A stretch of 64,000 bases of DNA from Cordylochernes scorpioides (Eukaryota; Arthropoda; Arachnida; Pseudoscorpiones; Chernetidae), in contig CP092865.1 of NCBI GenBank assembly GCA_030710605.1, positions 26,910,947-26,974,946 of the forward strand. Direction: 5' to 3'. Below are positions 12,491 to 23,812 of the stretch, piece by piece. The notes under the pieces were generated by a model. The model was not told the origin of the DNA and did not search any database. It worked only from the letters and a program-made list of their open reading frames with translations. The position numbers and the translations under genes were made by a program. Every line of letters begins with the position of its first letter. Within the stretch, counting starts at the first letter, position 1.

Positions 12491-13430
12491 AAATGAATAG
12501 AATCTACTGTTTACGTTTCGCAACAGAACCAGCGAAATGTTGAATACAGATTCAAGAAAAGAGACAATCATCGTGGGAATATAGTGAGTTCAAGTTGGCT
12601 CTTTTCTCTTCTATTAACAAGTTTTCCAGATAAAATTTCATAATTCTAGACTCAATCTGGATGTAAGGATCGGTATATTAACTAGACTCAAATTCTAGAC
12701 CTTATATACCAGAATGGAAGGGAAATCTAGAATCATCTGGGCCTCTAGACAGTCAAATCTCGGTTACAACCTTTACATTTAACCTTTACATCAATGCTCA
12801 GGATTATCGCAGAGCCATGTTGGCATGGAACTCAATCTACCTTTGTTTAGAATAATTGAGTGAAAGAGTGCATAGGCAAAAGCTTAAGACGTCAAATTTG
12901 ATTTATTTCATATCACATATTTCCCTCTGGTTTGTTTACGGAATGAACTAAACATCGTTCGACATATATACTTGTGCGCGTGGATCTCAGATAAAAATTT
13001 AATTACAAAAGGTTTCAAGGTCGAAACAATCATTAAATAACATGTGGAAAATAATCGCAATTTTGGAATGATGTGCTCTGTAATATAGGCCCAAGTTAGA
13101 CGTTAATCAATATATGGAATTGAAATTCAGTAAAGATTTAGATAAGCGAGACAAAATGATAGGCATTGTATAATGTATTTCTTTTGATACTTGGTGAAAA
13201 TGTATTGTAGACGGTTTATCATTTTGCCTCCATATTGGATTGATGTAAATTCTAGAATAGGTCCAGGCTGTATCGTTATTGGATTGCGAGGTATTGTTGA
13301 GGGTATTACATAATGGAACCTGTTAGATACACTAGTGTGAATTGAAAGTGTTACAGCCAGGAGAACCTGGTGAAATGTCATGAAACTTGGCATGATATAT
13401 AATTGCTATACTGAGGGTGTTTAGCAAGAA
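12491..13430. other. No gene seen
   Basis: A minus-strand 88-codon frame (13127-13393) has no recognisable motif. The sequence is otherwise unremarkable. Confidence 0.5.
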
Positions 13431-13563
13431 GTGTGTCCCCACTATGAGCATCTATATAATGTCGAATCCTTGAAGATATTGAATCGAAAGGTGTTTGATT
13501 TTAATCTAGGGATATTTCCCTCCATGGCTAGTTGACTTGTTCGATCGATTGTGGTGGTATAAT

Positions 13564-14310
13564 TCATGCTTGAAGGCTCCAATGCATAAATTCTTCCACA
13601 GCATCTTGCACATGTTCATTTAGAGATAAATCAAATAAGTGGGCCATACTGGCCAGTCCATAGTTATAACACTCCACAAGGCTGATTACAGTAGAATGAG
13701 GACGAGCATTGTCCTGTTGAAAGATGCCGTTTAGGATACTGGTCATAAAGATAATAGGCTGACCACCACCCATACAGTCATTGTTCCTTCAATGATAGCC
13801 TGGTGCCATAGCTGATTTCATCAATCCATAACATCAGGGGTTGGACCATCGTGACGCTCTGAAATCACGTCTGAGTTGGAGGCTTTTTCTCCAAAACGCC
13901 GACGGACACCAAAGACTGAATCGGGACACTAAATGGTATTACACTAATGGCATGCTCAAATCCAACTTGCCGCACATAACTTTAGTCTTTGTTTGACGCT
14001 AGATGGAGTTATGGGAATACATCACATGGGGTCCAAGAGTATATTCCTGTTTCTAGCAGTCGGCTCACAATTGTCCGAGAAAGGATTCTTCTTGTGACCC
14101 GGATCTGGGAAGCAACCGCTCTTCTGTCGGCAACGGCCATCGTACACTTCGGAGTTTTCTTGTACTGTTGTTCTGCTTGAACCATGTCTGCGAGTGGCTT
14201 CTTCTGTTCATTGCCTCACTACCCTCGTACTGACATTGACCTACAGCCAGTGTTTCCATATTTTCTCGATGTAAGACTCCCATTTCAAACATGCCGATAA
14301 TCCGTCGTCT
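13564..14310 (-). pseudogene. Decayed Tc1-like transposase
   Basis: On the minus strand the start resembles a Tc1 N terminus (IIGMFEMGV). A DNA-binding region follows with MAVADRRAVASQIRVTRR and RTIVSRLLETGIYSWTP. Further on is a piece with the second catalytic Asp, GIFQQDNARPHSTV, and a diverged C-terminal block DLSLNEHVQDAV where SPDLSPIEHVWDAL would be expected. Several frame changes and stops separate the pieces, and the first-Asp region was not clear. Intact inverted ends were not found, so only the transposase limits are given. Confidence 0.75.
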
Positions 14311-14559
14311 CTCGAAAACAAATGTTTAGGTTTAGGAAGTTCTTGGCATTTCTGATCATAAGAATACAGAGCACAAAAACTGATTTTGATAAATAGCACA
14401 AATACCGATATATATACTCACCAGTTATCAGATTTTATCATAAATATGCCCGCATTTAACTCTTTTTTTGGGAGTTTGTCATCTAATATTTAATAATTAT
14501 TACAGCCCGCACTGAGTTTATTTGTGCCTACCTTCATGTTTTGTTCTTCAACTCCTCTT

Positions 14560-15140
14560 CTACACATATAAGACTTTCTATTTCCACTAGTGGTATTATA
14601 AAATACACACAACACTAAGGCTAGACGCACGTCTTTCATTGGATTGTATTTTTTGTGCATTGTTGTAATTATTATAAAATTCACCCAGAGGTTAGACCGA
14701 AAATATATCATTGGATTGTTGTTCATTGTTGTAGATATAATAAAATTTACCCTGGCTAGAGTACAACTTTTATAGTATTGTTGTTCATTGTTGTAGATAT
14801 AATAAAATTTACCCTGGCTAGAGTACAACTTGTATTGTATTGTTGTTCATTGTTGTAGATATTATAGAATTCCCTCAGGCTAAAGTATCTTTTATTAGTC
14901 TGTTTTGTTGTAGGTATTAAAAATTTATGCTGAAGCGCTAGTAATACCCTTTAAATGGATTTTTGTGCGTGTTTAAAGATTTTATAAAAAATCCCCTCAG
15001 CACTAGACATTCATCCGTTATTGTATGTTACCATATATTTGAAGATATAAAATTAACTTAAGCTATACGTGAATCTATCTTTGGATGTAAAACACCTATA
15101 AAAGTCTTTCTTTGTTGTGGTTATAAAACTTTAAAAAATA
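14560..15140. repeat. 62-bp minisatellite, about 8-9 degenerate units
   Basis: Units starting TTGTTGTTCATTGTTGTAGA lie at 14716, 14778 and 14840, exactly 62 bp apart. The first two are almost identical, and units become more diverged in both directions. Every unit keeps a 'TTGT..ATAATAAAAT..CCC..GGCTAGA' pattern. No protein is encoded consistently. Confidence 0.8.
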
Positions 15141-15336
15141 TTTTTTAAACTTTTCTATTGAAGTATCATTCAATCAGAGAAGAGTTTGATGACCTAGGCC
15201 ATTATATCCGACCATCTTAGCTGATATGGCCATCAGAGAGGAGAGGATAAGAATACCTATAACCTAAGTAAATAATATTATATGCAAATTTGTATATTTC
15301 CCATATAAAAAAAAATTGTTTATTCTAATTTACTTT

Positions 15337-15543
15337 TCATTTGTTTTCTGCATTTCTCAGGGTATAATCTATATATAAGACTATATATAGAAATCTTAAT
15401 AAAGATATTGTTGATTGAATAATTGCTGGACCGTGGCGGCGGGCGGTTGGCTCGGTAACACTGGAGCTGACGTCACTTCCTGTTGATGTAACCTTGCAAG
15501 CGGCATCGCCACGCGACTTATTCTCTTTCTCCATGTTTACCAT
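15337..15543 (-). other. GC-rich island with CRE-like site and a 68-codon frame
   Basis: Bases 15420-15525 are strikingly GC-rich for this region. They contain GCTGACGTCACTTCCTG, which holds a perfect cAMP-response-type TGACGTCA followed by an ETS-like CTTCCTG. The minus-strand frame starts MVNMEKENKSRGDA and is hydrophilic at first. A TATA-like TATATATAAGAC and an AATAAA lie just left of it on the plus strand. It could be a small promoter and first exon, or part of an LTR. No family is recognised. Confidence 0.25.
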
Positions 15544-15700
15544 TTAATCTATATATAATCCCTTTACCTTGTAGTTAATTAAATAATAATTAACGTTGAG
15601 CGCTGTGTGTAATCAATTGGAATACAACAATAATGATATGGCCATTAAATAATACTGTACAGAGAAACACAAGGTGATAATACAAATAAATTAATAGTAT

Positions 15701-15738
15701 GTGCCGTTACGGTATCAACGTTGTTACTATCATCAGAC
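15701..15738 (-). ncRNA. Degenerate hammerhead-like motif, PLE-type terminus
   Basis: On the minus strand the order is GTCTGATGA, a short hairpin (ATAGTAACAACGTTGATAC), then GTAAC where GAAAC is expected, then GGCAC. This matches the layout of the better motifs at 25517-25640 (TCTGATGA, hairpin, GAAACGTCACACA), and both are followed by a CTAATAAA- or TTAATTTATTTG-like tail. A changed second box suggests it is inactive. Sequence at about 15945-16080 resembles further PLE tail sequence also seen near 22900 and 25655. Confidence 0.45.
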
Positions 15739-16640
15739 AAAAGTACTGAATAAGAAAAAATATCTAGTGTATAAACAAGATATGACAGATAAGAATAAAT
15801 TTGATTTCTAAGATCCCTAATATATACTATTCTCAGAATTAGAAGTAGAAAAAACTCTGTTTTTAAAATATAATTAAAAGAATATCTGTAAATGACATTG
15901 ATATTTCTTCTGGGAAATTCAACGCTTTTAGCGAAATGTCCCACATTATTTATTTATTTGGATTTGGTATTATTACCTTATGTTTGTAATCTATAATCCG
16001 AATTGTACCTTATCAATACTGTACAGATTATATCGAGTGGTACAACCAGAATATTTCCTAATTTAGACTTAATTTGTGGCGTTCTAATCGAATTCAACCT
16101 CGAATGGCTCTGCCCTGTAACGAGCGTTCTGGTTGGCTTTCTTCTAGGATACCATTCTCTTAGGTCTGTTGGATACATCTTGATGTCATGTATATATTGA
16201 GTTATATTCCATAGACATTCTATTCAGACATTCTAGAAGTTTGTTTTATATTTAAAAATAAACATTCGTGCTATAATGATTCCATTTTTTTTATATATAC
16301 TATTTATATATACGGTATGTATAATGGTAGATGGCATGTTATTGCATTATAACTAAGGCATTCTATCTTATAATTATGGTCACTTGGCCGCTGTATTTGA
16401 CTCATACAAAACTGGAATGGAAAATTTGGTATTTAATGAGGAGTGATCTTGAATGAGACAACTGTAATGATACAATTGTATTGGTTGATATATTGTTAAA
16501 GTATTTTATAAAAAAACTCACAATATATAGATAGAAAATATACAAACAATGAGTTTCTTGGTAAAAAAAGTCCAAGAACAACGGAGAAGTTTCTTTTATA
16601 TCCCTAAATAAAAAGAATAGTTTTTTTATTGAAACAAACA
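15739..16640. other. No intact gene; possible PLE remnants
   Basis: Short frames on both strands (99 codons or fewer) show no catalytic motif. TTATTTGGATTTGG and TATAATCCGAATTG near 15950-16005 echo blocks near 22910-22965 and 25660, suggesting shared repeat tails. Confidence 0.4.
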
Positions 16641-16674
16641 AAAGCTTTCGAACAAAGTCGCTCTTCTACAGGCT
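16641..16674 (-). ncRNA. Hammerhead-like terminus of a PLE
   Basis: The minus strand reads CCTGTAGAAG, a short imperfect hairpin, TCGAAAGCTTTTG, then TTTCAATAAA. The PLE ends at 41011-41045 and 50148-50182 have the same order (CCTGTAGAAG, hairpin, CGAAAGC, TTTATTAAA). Penelope-like elements are known to carry hammerhead motifs in their terminal repeats. The CTGATGA box is changed to CTGTAGA here, so activity is doubtful. Confidence 0.5.
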
Positions 16675-16759
16675 TATCATAAATAAAGTAAATGAACTAT
16701 TTATAAAAGAAATTAACTCCAAGTTTAGAAAGAGCAAGAAAGCGCTTCTAATACATTTA

Positions 16760-17850
16760 CACTACTGGCCATTAATATTGGTATACCAGGAAGAAATGCA
16801 AATAACAAAATAAAATTTATTGAACAAATACATTATACTGGAAATAATAAGTGATTAAAGTTTTAATAAATTTGGATGTATGGATTTTGAGAAGTCAGTA
16901 CCCAGAATAACTACCTCTCACACCAATAACAGCACTTATAAGCCTGAGCATTAAGTCAAACAGAGATTGGATAGCATATACACGTACAGCTTCCCATACA
17001 GCTTCAACACGATGTCATAGTTCATCACGATAGTGTCTGATGTGTGGTGACGAGCCAGTCGCTCGGCAATCGTTGACCAGACGTTTTCTATTGGTGACAG
17101 ATCAGGAGAACATGCGGACAAGGCCAGTAGCCGAACTTGGAATGTCGGCAACATGCGGTCGTGCATTATCCTGATTAGACATAGCGTTTCCCAGACTTCG
17201 AATAAAGGGTACTGTCACGGGTTTAACACAGCAGAAATGTAACAGGGACTGTTCAAAGTACCAGGAAATTAACAAGAAAGTGATCCGGACGTTTATCCAA
17301 TGGCACCTCATGGTGATGTCGAATGCATGCTGGCAATGTGCCTTCTACACGATGGCGCCAAACACGGATACGGCCATCATGGTGCTGCAAACAGATTCTG
17401 GATTCGTCTGAAAACACGACGTCAGGCCTTTCCTGCGTCCAGGTTCGTCTTTGATCACACCATTGAAGGCGCTCCTGTCTGTGATTTAGCGTTAAGGGTA
17501 TATGAAGCCATGGTCGCCAAGTTGATACCCCATGCTGCTGCAAACGTCGTCGAAATATTCATGCAGACTCTTTATGACTTACAAGCGGATTTTTTACTCA
17601 TGGCTCCTGACACGATGGTACAAGCCATTAAGGCAATGGGGGAAACATGTCCGTCTTCTCGGCTGTTGGTGATGGCAGGCCGCTGAGATCCAGTACACCG
17701 TTCCGTATGACCGTCCTGAGAACCCATCAACTCCATATTCTGCTAACAGTCGTTGGATCTAGACCCGACGTGAACAACAATACTGAGGTATGATAATCCA
17801 CAATCCCGGCAGGCTACAATTCTACCTCTAACATAATCAAATTCGTGTTG
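16760..17850 (-). mobile_element. Tc1-like element, left end present, right end not found
   Basis: The left terminus CACTACTGGCCATTAATATT is preceded by TA and resembles the CAGTNCTGGCCA-type ends of Tc1 elements. A broken minus-strand transposase follows. No matching inverted end was found to the right, so the element is truncated or its end has decayed; the right limit is approximate. Confidence 0.7.
16951..17700 (-). pseudogene. Tc1-like transposase, frameshifted
   Basis: Minus-strand pieces appear in order. The N-terminal part is open as far as HRQERLQWCDQRRTW. VVFSDESRICLQHHDGRIR then holds the first catalytic Asp, NQDNARPHVADI the second Asp, and SACSPDLSPIENVWSTIA the final Glu. Together they give the DDE triad of the Tc1 group. 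The pieces are in different frames (17253-17543, 17102-17311 and 16951-17166), so at least two frameshifts disrupt the gene. The residues are otherwise well kept. Confidence 0.85.
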
Positions 17851-18589
17851 GTAAGCATGTCTTCTTCTTACACTTTATAAACTTTCCAAAACGAAGCAAC
17901 GTTTCGAATGCACTTTCTGTATGAAAAACCTGCTGTACAATATCTTTTTTTTTAATCCAGTAGGTATCGCTACCAGCGCCTATATTTGTATACATTCGTG
18001 GAAAATCTAATAATTTGCATATCACGGCGTTTTCTTCCTAAATGTAAATATCACGTCTGTAGCGTGTCGTCTTCTTAGTGTAACAATTTAATAGGAAGTT
18101 CTGTTTTTTGATTATTTATCGGTAAGTCACTTATATAATATTGATCAACATAGTATACCCCTCAATTTCCACAATTGGAAAATAAATATTGGCGTGTGTG
18201 CACACGTGGATTGGACTATTTAAACAATTTTGTTAATAGTCATGAATATTTACATAGTTTCAAAACTGACCTCCAATGCCCTGCACACGCCAATAATTCC
18301 TTTGTAAATATATCATTATTTCGTCATGATATTATTATATGCCCATAGATGGGTGACTCTATTAGAAATATTGCTTTTTATTTTGATAAAATATAACGTA
18401 CTGTGTTTTTTTTTTCAATTATAAGTTTTATATATGCAAAGTATGGTCACACACATCACACACACGCACAACACAATAAATAATGCACAGTCGGTAATAA
18501 CTTTTTATTTACAAACTATGAAGCTGAAATTCTATGACAATATATTAGAAATCCTAACAGTATCCTCTATATATTAGAATCATTCAATA
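17851..18589. other. No gene; possible 110-bp foldback
   Basis: A possible small foldback runs from about 18188 to 18297: ATTGGCGTGTG near the left is mirrored by CACACGCCAAT near the right. CA-rich runs lie at 18450-18475. No coding signal was recognised. Confidence 0.35.
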
Positions 18590-19870
18590 TATCCACTTCT
18601 CTTCTGTAAACATTTGATCCAGTGTTGTTGCCAACTTGGAAAAACACTTTGGTAATATGACTTATCCAACTCTCTGAAACATCCTCTAACAGCTTGGAGT
18701 AAATTTGCATAACTTTCAAATGTTTTATATACCACGTGAAAACTATTTAATATTACAAAAGGTAGAGGTCTGAAGGTGCCAGGTCAGAGCTGTACGCAGG
18801 ATGAGTCATCAAAGTCCACTTATACCTGCAATCTTCGCCTAGTCCAGGGGTCGGCAATCTTTTGAGTCGGAAGAGTCAAAAATTACAATTTAAAAAATTT
18901 CAAAGTTTACAAAGAGCCACAAAATGTTTTTATTGCCAACAATAAATAGTATATTCTGGCATAAAAAAAGTGTATTTGCGTATGGAACTATATAAAGAGC
19001 CGCAGCTTCACATCCAAAGAGCCGCATGTGGCTCGCGTGTTTGCCGACCTCTGGTCTAGTCAGGAGCGCCGTGTGATATCTCGTATTATCTTGATGGAAT
19101 TTGATTTGGGTGTTTTTGAGATGGATCTTTTTGTTTCTATTGCTATTTTATATTTCATATTGATTTACAATACCTTTACTTGTTAATATAGGAATTCCTT
19201 CCTCAAAAGTGTCTATGAATATCTGCCCTTCTTTTTTTGGTCATAGAAGACAGATCATAATTTTGTCTTTGGAAATGGAAAGCCTTAGTTTTTTTTCTTA
19301 CTAGCGATAATTTATGGGTCCATTGCATTGATTGGTGTTTTGAATAAGAATCATAATGATAAATCCAAGTCTCATCACAGGTTATCACACCTTTTCAAGT
19401 ACCTGAGAATATTCTTCAAAAAGAGTTTCCATGAGGTCTAAACAAATCTCTTTCCGAATTTACATCATTTCTCGTGTAAGAAGTTTTTGCACTTATTTTG
19501 AGCATGAATTTCAATATTCAAGATCACACACAATATTAAATTCAATAATACCTTCTTTATACAGGGAAAGTTTTCCTATTATTAATAAGTCTTCATTGTC
19601 CGTTTATTATTGATCAATTTCTCCGTTAGAGCCGAATTTTGGTCCGTCACTACAGAGGTTGGTCTATCTGGCCTTTCTTTATCACCAATATCAAAATCAC
19701 CAGTCTGGAAGTGCTGAATATATCTTTGTAGTGTTCTTCTATCCATGGCTGGGTTTCCATACACAGACTTCAGCTTCGAATGAATTACAGTGTATGAAAT
19801 ATCTCTCCGGATTTAAACAGGAATTCCATCACCAACCGTTGTCGTATTCTTGTATTTGCTTCAGGTTGAA
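18590..19870 (-). pseudogene. Decayed mariner transposase split by a MITE
   Basis: On the minus strand the N-terminal part has AMDRRTLQRYIQHFQTGDFD, a mariner helix-turn-helix signature (19582-19764). The core has VITCDETWIYHYDSYSKH with the first Asp (near 19390), and the C-terminal part has AYSSDLAPSDLYLL, where Pro-Asp of SPDLAP has become Ser-Asp (about 18770-18815). Stops and frame changes are numerous. The gene is interrupted by the hAT-type MITE at 18845-19053. Terminal repeats were not located. Confidence 0.8.
18845..19053. mobile_element. hAT-type MITE, 209 bp, with 8-bp TSD
   Basis: The left end CAGGGGTCGGCAA and the right end TTGCCGACCTCTG are inverted repeats with one mismatch. 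The flanks GCCTAGTC (18837-18844) and GTCTAGTC (19054-19061) are an 8-bp duplication with one mismatch, the length that hAT transposases make. Internal copies of AAGAGCC and its complement are typical of this MITE type. It lies inside a mariner pseudogene, so it is the younger insertion. Confidence 0.92.
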
Positions 19871-20769
19871 TATCTGAAAAAACACAGAAGATATCTTAAT
19901 TCTGTTTGCAGATATTAAAATAGGAATGTTTATTCAAATCAATATTTTATTATGTTTTGATAAATTATTTGAATATTTTCTATTGGTCATTGTGCACATA
20001 TATGTTTATACATAATAAAATGTATATTTTAAATTGAATATAAAATATTTGTCAAGACATTACAACATATAGAATAAACACGTTATTATACCTTGACAGA
20101 AGTTGGCGTTCATCTAACTGAAATATTGGTAAATAAACCTTTTTATTCCTTCTAATAAATGCATTTTTATTATCTAAAGCTTTAAGTATGTATTTCTCTA
20201 TTTTAAAAACGATTTATATTTATTTTTTATTTCAGGAAATGAGTATTTACTCTCAGGGCCAAAATTCCTATAAAGAGAATTTAAAAGTAGAGAAGAAGTA
20301 AAGGATGATATAAAATAGAATATCTATATAGATAATAGGCTAACAGCGTTTTCATAAAGATACATATTCAGAGACCATTAAAAGATCATCTCTTACACGT
20401 GTATGTACTTATAGAATATACGAGTTCTTACTTCAATGAAATCTACCATAGGAGCTTGTTTCCATGGTACCATAGGAGTTTGTGGCCATGGAACCATTGT
20501 TGGTCCATCATGGATAGTAAAAACATTTTTTTAATGCTAAGATCAATAAAAAAAAATAGATCTACATTTATCAAAATGTCCCCATCCCACATCTATACAT
20601 AATTTCCATTGTTTCTGCCATGGTTCGAAATATTTTGGCAACCATCTTTTGGGATTATTCTTAATGACTTTCCGATTATGCTAACCATTTTGAATTTCAA
20701 TTGACAATTCAAAATATTTTATTGACACTCTTAATTTTGAATTTCAAGAAGAGGAGAAATCATTTGGCG
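19871..20769. other. No gene seen
   Basis: AT-rich. A 24-bp imperfect direct repeat (CCATAGGAG plus TTCCATGG-like) lies near 20446-20493. No coding or RNA feature was recognised. Confidence 0.5.
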
Positions 20770-20900
20770 CTAAGTCTGGGGAATAAGAAAGTTGCTGAGG
20801 TATTGAGTACCGCCGTTTTTGGTCAAATAAGTCATCACAAGATCTGGCCTAGCTTTGGGTGATAAAAAATCCAATTTTTGGAATTCCACACTTCTTTTCT
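20770..20900 (-). pseudogene. Mariner transposase C-terminal fragment
   Basis: The minus strand gives MTYLTKNGG followed, after a frame change, by a block with YSPDLAPNDFS, the third-Asp motif of mariner transposases. No other domain was found nearby, so this is a short remnant. Confidence 0.55.
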
Positions 20901-21280
20901 TTTTAGGCGAATCGATTTACGTCAATGTCTCAGGCTCTTTAAATAAACTTCCCTATTTATTATTTGTCCTTCTTTTCAAGATATTGTAGTGTACAACCTC
21001 CAACTGTAAATGTGAAGAACCTGTACAGATTATCCACTGTAAATATCATAAACTAGGTTTCTCTTTTTGAGTGGTACCTTATAAAGTTTTTCTGTGAACT
21101 GGAACAAACCCTTTATGTCGGAGAATGTAACCAATAAGACTTTGGCTTTCAATTTCGAAATGTCTTCGTTCTTGGTTCATCTTTTCCTTTCTACTTGATG
21201 GATTGACAACGGATCATACCCGTGTCTATCACCGCTGTATAAAGTCTTAATGAAATATATTCCACGGGTCGACGAAGCTA

Positions 21281-21471
21281 TACTCATGAACAAAACTTAA
21301 GGAAGGGAAAGTCTTTGATGTCGCCGGTTCTCTGTTTGGACTGTTCACACTTGGTTATCTCGTGTGTCTTAAATAAAGGTTACTGTGTATCAAATATCTT
21401 TCAGAGTTGTTGTCTGAATCCCAATATACATGTTAAAAGGTACAATTTCCTTAGGTTTAGTCTACGAGTTA
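21281..21471. mobile_element. Tc1-type MITE, about 190 bp
   Basis: The left end TACTCATGAACAAAACTTAA and the right end (reverse complement AACTCGTAGACTAAACCTAA) form diverged inverted repeats next to TA. The interior shares blocks such as ATCTCGTGTGTCTT with the element at 61914-62116 in opposite orientation, so the two belong to one family. It is non-coding. Confidence 0.75.
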
Positions 21472-22223
21472 TATAGGAGAACATCCTGGAATACGTCAGT
21501 GTTGACAAGTCAGGTATAGGTACTGTCCTACCGACCGTGTCGGCTGCCGTAATGTGACGCCATCGTCTGCTTCCGTTAGTTCCGCACCATCAAGCACCTA
21601 GGGGATGATGGGATTGGTCGCCATCTTGCTCAATTTACACTCTCTCGTCTTTAAATTAGTTCGATAATTCATAAAGATAACAAACTACCTTAGAATGATA
21701 TCTATTTATTGTTGAATTAAATGCGGCAACTGCCATCTATCGGAATAAATTTGAACTAAATTTTTGCTATTTTGGGGGAAGTTAGTGTTCTGAATAGAAG
21801 TTTATTTTAAACTGTGGATCAGATAATATATTATTACCAAAATAAATGGTAACTATAGTCCATCAAGAAGTCGCGAGAAGGCCTCAAAATAACAACGATT
21901 TAATTCTAATTAAAGCGATACATTTATTTATTAAGAATTATGTCTGATCCGAAAGCTAGCCAAGAATAATTCAATAGAGTAATTTATCGTTTTAATTAGC
22001 ATGGAATGGTTGATATTTTGGCCTTTGACTATTTGCTAGATATGATGATCTGATAAGTTCTCTGTGCGCCTAAAAATGTGTAGAAAATAATTGTTGCAAA
22101 TGTTATAAGAGAACTACATTTTAAATAGCCTAGTGTTGACCTAGATACAACACATGCTTGCTCATGAATACAGGGTCGGCATATTGTAGGGCCGAGAATT
22201 TAGTCTGACACGTGATAAGTCTT
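21472..22223. other. No gene seen
   Basis: A GC-richer patch near 21500-21640 has no convincing frame. The GTGATAAGTCTT target-site duplication of the next LINE lies at 22212-22223. Confidence 0.45.
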
Positions 22224-22366
22224 GTTGTTGTTGTTGTTGTTTCTTATCCCCTTGTGTAAAGATTACACGAATTCCATGAGTTCATGCTCCTCGAGCTGTT
22301 TAATGATGAGCAGCGGCCTCTCCCAAAGGTCCTGTTTAGTGCATCTAATGCAAGCCAAAATGTGTT
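22224..22366 (-). mobile_element. Short LINE 3' end with 12-bp TSD
   Basis: GTGATAAGTCTT occurs on both sides (22212-22223 and 22367-22378). The minus strand encodes LACIRCTKQDLWERPLLIIK and EHELMEFV before a stop, then a spacer and a CAA-repeat tail. This is the usual C terminus and tail of a Jockey/I-type LINE, severely 5'-truncated at insertion. The exact duplication suggests a fairly recent event. Confidence 0.85.
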
Positions 22367-22479
22367 GTGATAAGTCTTAAATTGTGTATGTGTGAGAATT
22401 GGATGTATATGTAATGTTGTCGTTATTAAAGATCGAGGCGACCAGTACAATCGTACTGATATTTTATTGTTAAATTTCC

Positions 22480-22680
22480 AAAACTGGAAGAGAGAGAGAG
22501 ATAAATAAAAAAGAAAACATGAATGTTTCTTTTAAACATAAAACACACTTCTACTATTCTTACTGCAATGAAAAATATTGGGATGGCCTGGCTTACACAC
22601 ATCAGTGGTGAACCCTCCCAGCGGTTTCGCCAATTTAATCCACCAGACCGCTTTTCAGAGCTCTAATACTGTATTGGATC
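22480..22680 (-). repeat. Copy of hairpin repeat family (GAAACC...CTGATG...GCCAGG)
   Basis: ACTGCAATGAAAAATATTGG, GGCCTGGC, CATCAGTGGTGAACCCTCCC and AGCGGTTTCGCCAATTTAAT occur in the same order as at 60040-60110. Upstream GAATGTTTCTTTTAAAC also matches the family. The CTGATGAGCC block is interrupted by extra bases here. Class unknown. Confidence 0.55.
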
Positions 22681-23176
22681 ATTCTGCTTATATACGCTAC
22701 ACTGAAGGATGGAATCTTAGAAATGGTATTTAAGTAAACTATGGACATAAACTTTTAATACAGTAGAATTACATATAAATAGAGGGTTAATAGAAGAATG
22801 TTAAAAGAATACGCCAAGCCCCGCGAGAGAAGAAAGTTTGTTCTATTTAACAACCTTGAAAGAAATAAAGATAAAGATCTCTCTTCCTGATTTACTTATT
22901 ATTATTATTATTATTTGGATTAGGTCTTATTTTTTCTTGTATTATAATCTATAATCCAAATTGTGATTTATCAATTTATTTTAATTCCTATTTACAAACA
23001 TACATTCAATATGTGGATTTCCTGACATCATTAATTTACATAACCTGTGTTCATCATTAAAAGAGACCCCGAGGAAGATTGGCAAACAGCCTCTCGAAAT
23101 TTTGGACTTTAAAGGAAAATTAAAATGTTTTATTTTTTATATTGATACAAAATAAGCTCTTTTAAATACATATATA
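22681..23176. other. No gene; short ATT repeat and possible PLE tail
   Basis: A short ATT-type microsatellite (about 22896-22915) is followed by TTATTTGGATTAGG and TATAATCCAAATTG, blocks shared with about 15950-16005. The remainder is unassigned. Confidence 0.4.
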
Positions 23177-23276
23177 TCTATATATATAAAAATGAATGTT
23201 TGTATGTCTGTTTGTTGGTTTGTATGTCCGGTATACAAATTCGCAGTAGTTCACTAATTCAAACCAAAATTTCCAG

Positions 23277-23484
23277 ACATAGGTAAAAAATAACGGGGAT
23301 GACGATAGGTATTTTAAAAAATATATAAATCAATTATTAAAACTATATATTCAAATTATTCTACTTAGCTCACGAACAGCGCCCTCTATCAAGTACTAAA
23401 AGGTTATAAATACGTTTAAAATCTAAATCTTCTCAATATTTTATTAATAATAGTTCGCTTAATAACACATACGTTTAGAATACT
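23277..23484 (+). repeat. Internal direct repeat of the Helitron (second copy 23868-24076)
   Basis: The stretch from CATAGGTAAAAAATAACGGG to ACGTTTAGAATACTT recurs at 23868-24076 with only a few differences, including an inserted base or two. It contains CTCACGAACAGCGCCCTCTA. The two copies flank about 380 bp with a tRNA-like sequence, so part of the element was duplicated around or together with that insert. Confidence 0.9.
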
Positions 23485-23740
23485 TGATCTAAATCTAAAT
23501 ATTTATAGACGCTCGCTCGATTTGAAGATTTATATATTTTCATTTTTAGATATAACTGATCTAATTCGCCGTTTAAAATAACTGCTCTAATTCGAAATAT
23601 TTGGTATGTTTTATTTGTGTTCACCCTATTTCTATTTATTTGAAGTATATTATAATTTCCATGTTTCAAAAACCTATTTCAAAAAGGTCGTTAGAAATAT
23701 GTAAGGCCTGAAATAGCTTTACATGCGCATATTTATGATG

Positions 23741-23812
23741 CAAAGCGTAGCTTAATGGTTAGGTGTACGGCTTCGTATTTCCACAACCTTGGTTCGAAAC
23801 TTAGCCTGGGTG
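23741..23812 (+). tRNA. tRNA-like sequence inside the Helitron, probably not functional
   Basis: GCGTAGCTTAATGGTTAGGT resembles a pol III box A and GGTTCGAAACTTAG resembles box B, spaced as in a tRNA. The anticodon stem and acceptor stem do not pair well. It is more likely a tRNA pseudogene or SINE head than a working tRNA. A T run (GTGTTTTTTTTTTA) just after could act as a pol III terminator. Confidence 0.4.

Noticed and set aside
14560..15140. CRISPR array
   Set aside because: Contiguous 62-bp units with no spacer/repeat alternation; a minisatellite.
17837..18025. PLE terminus with GAAACGTTGC
   Set aside because: The minus strand has the second hammerhead-type box but no CTGATGA-like box at the right distance.
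23741..23812. Functional tRNA gene
   Set aside because: Acceptor and anticodon stems do not pair; only box A- and B-like sequences are kept.
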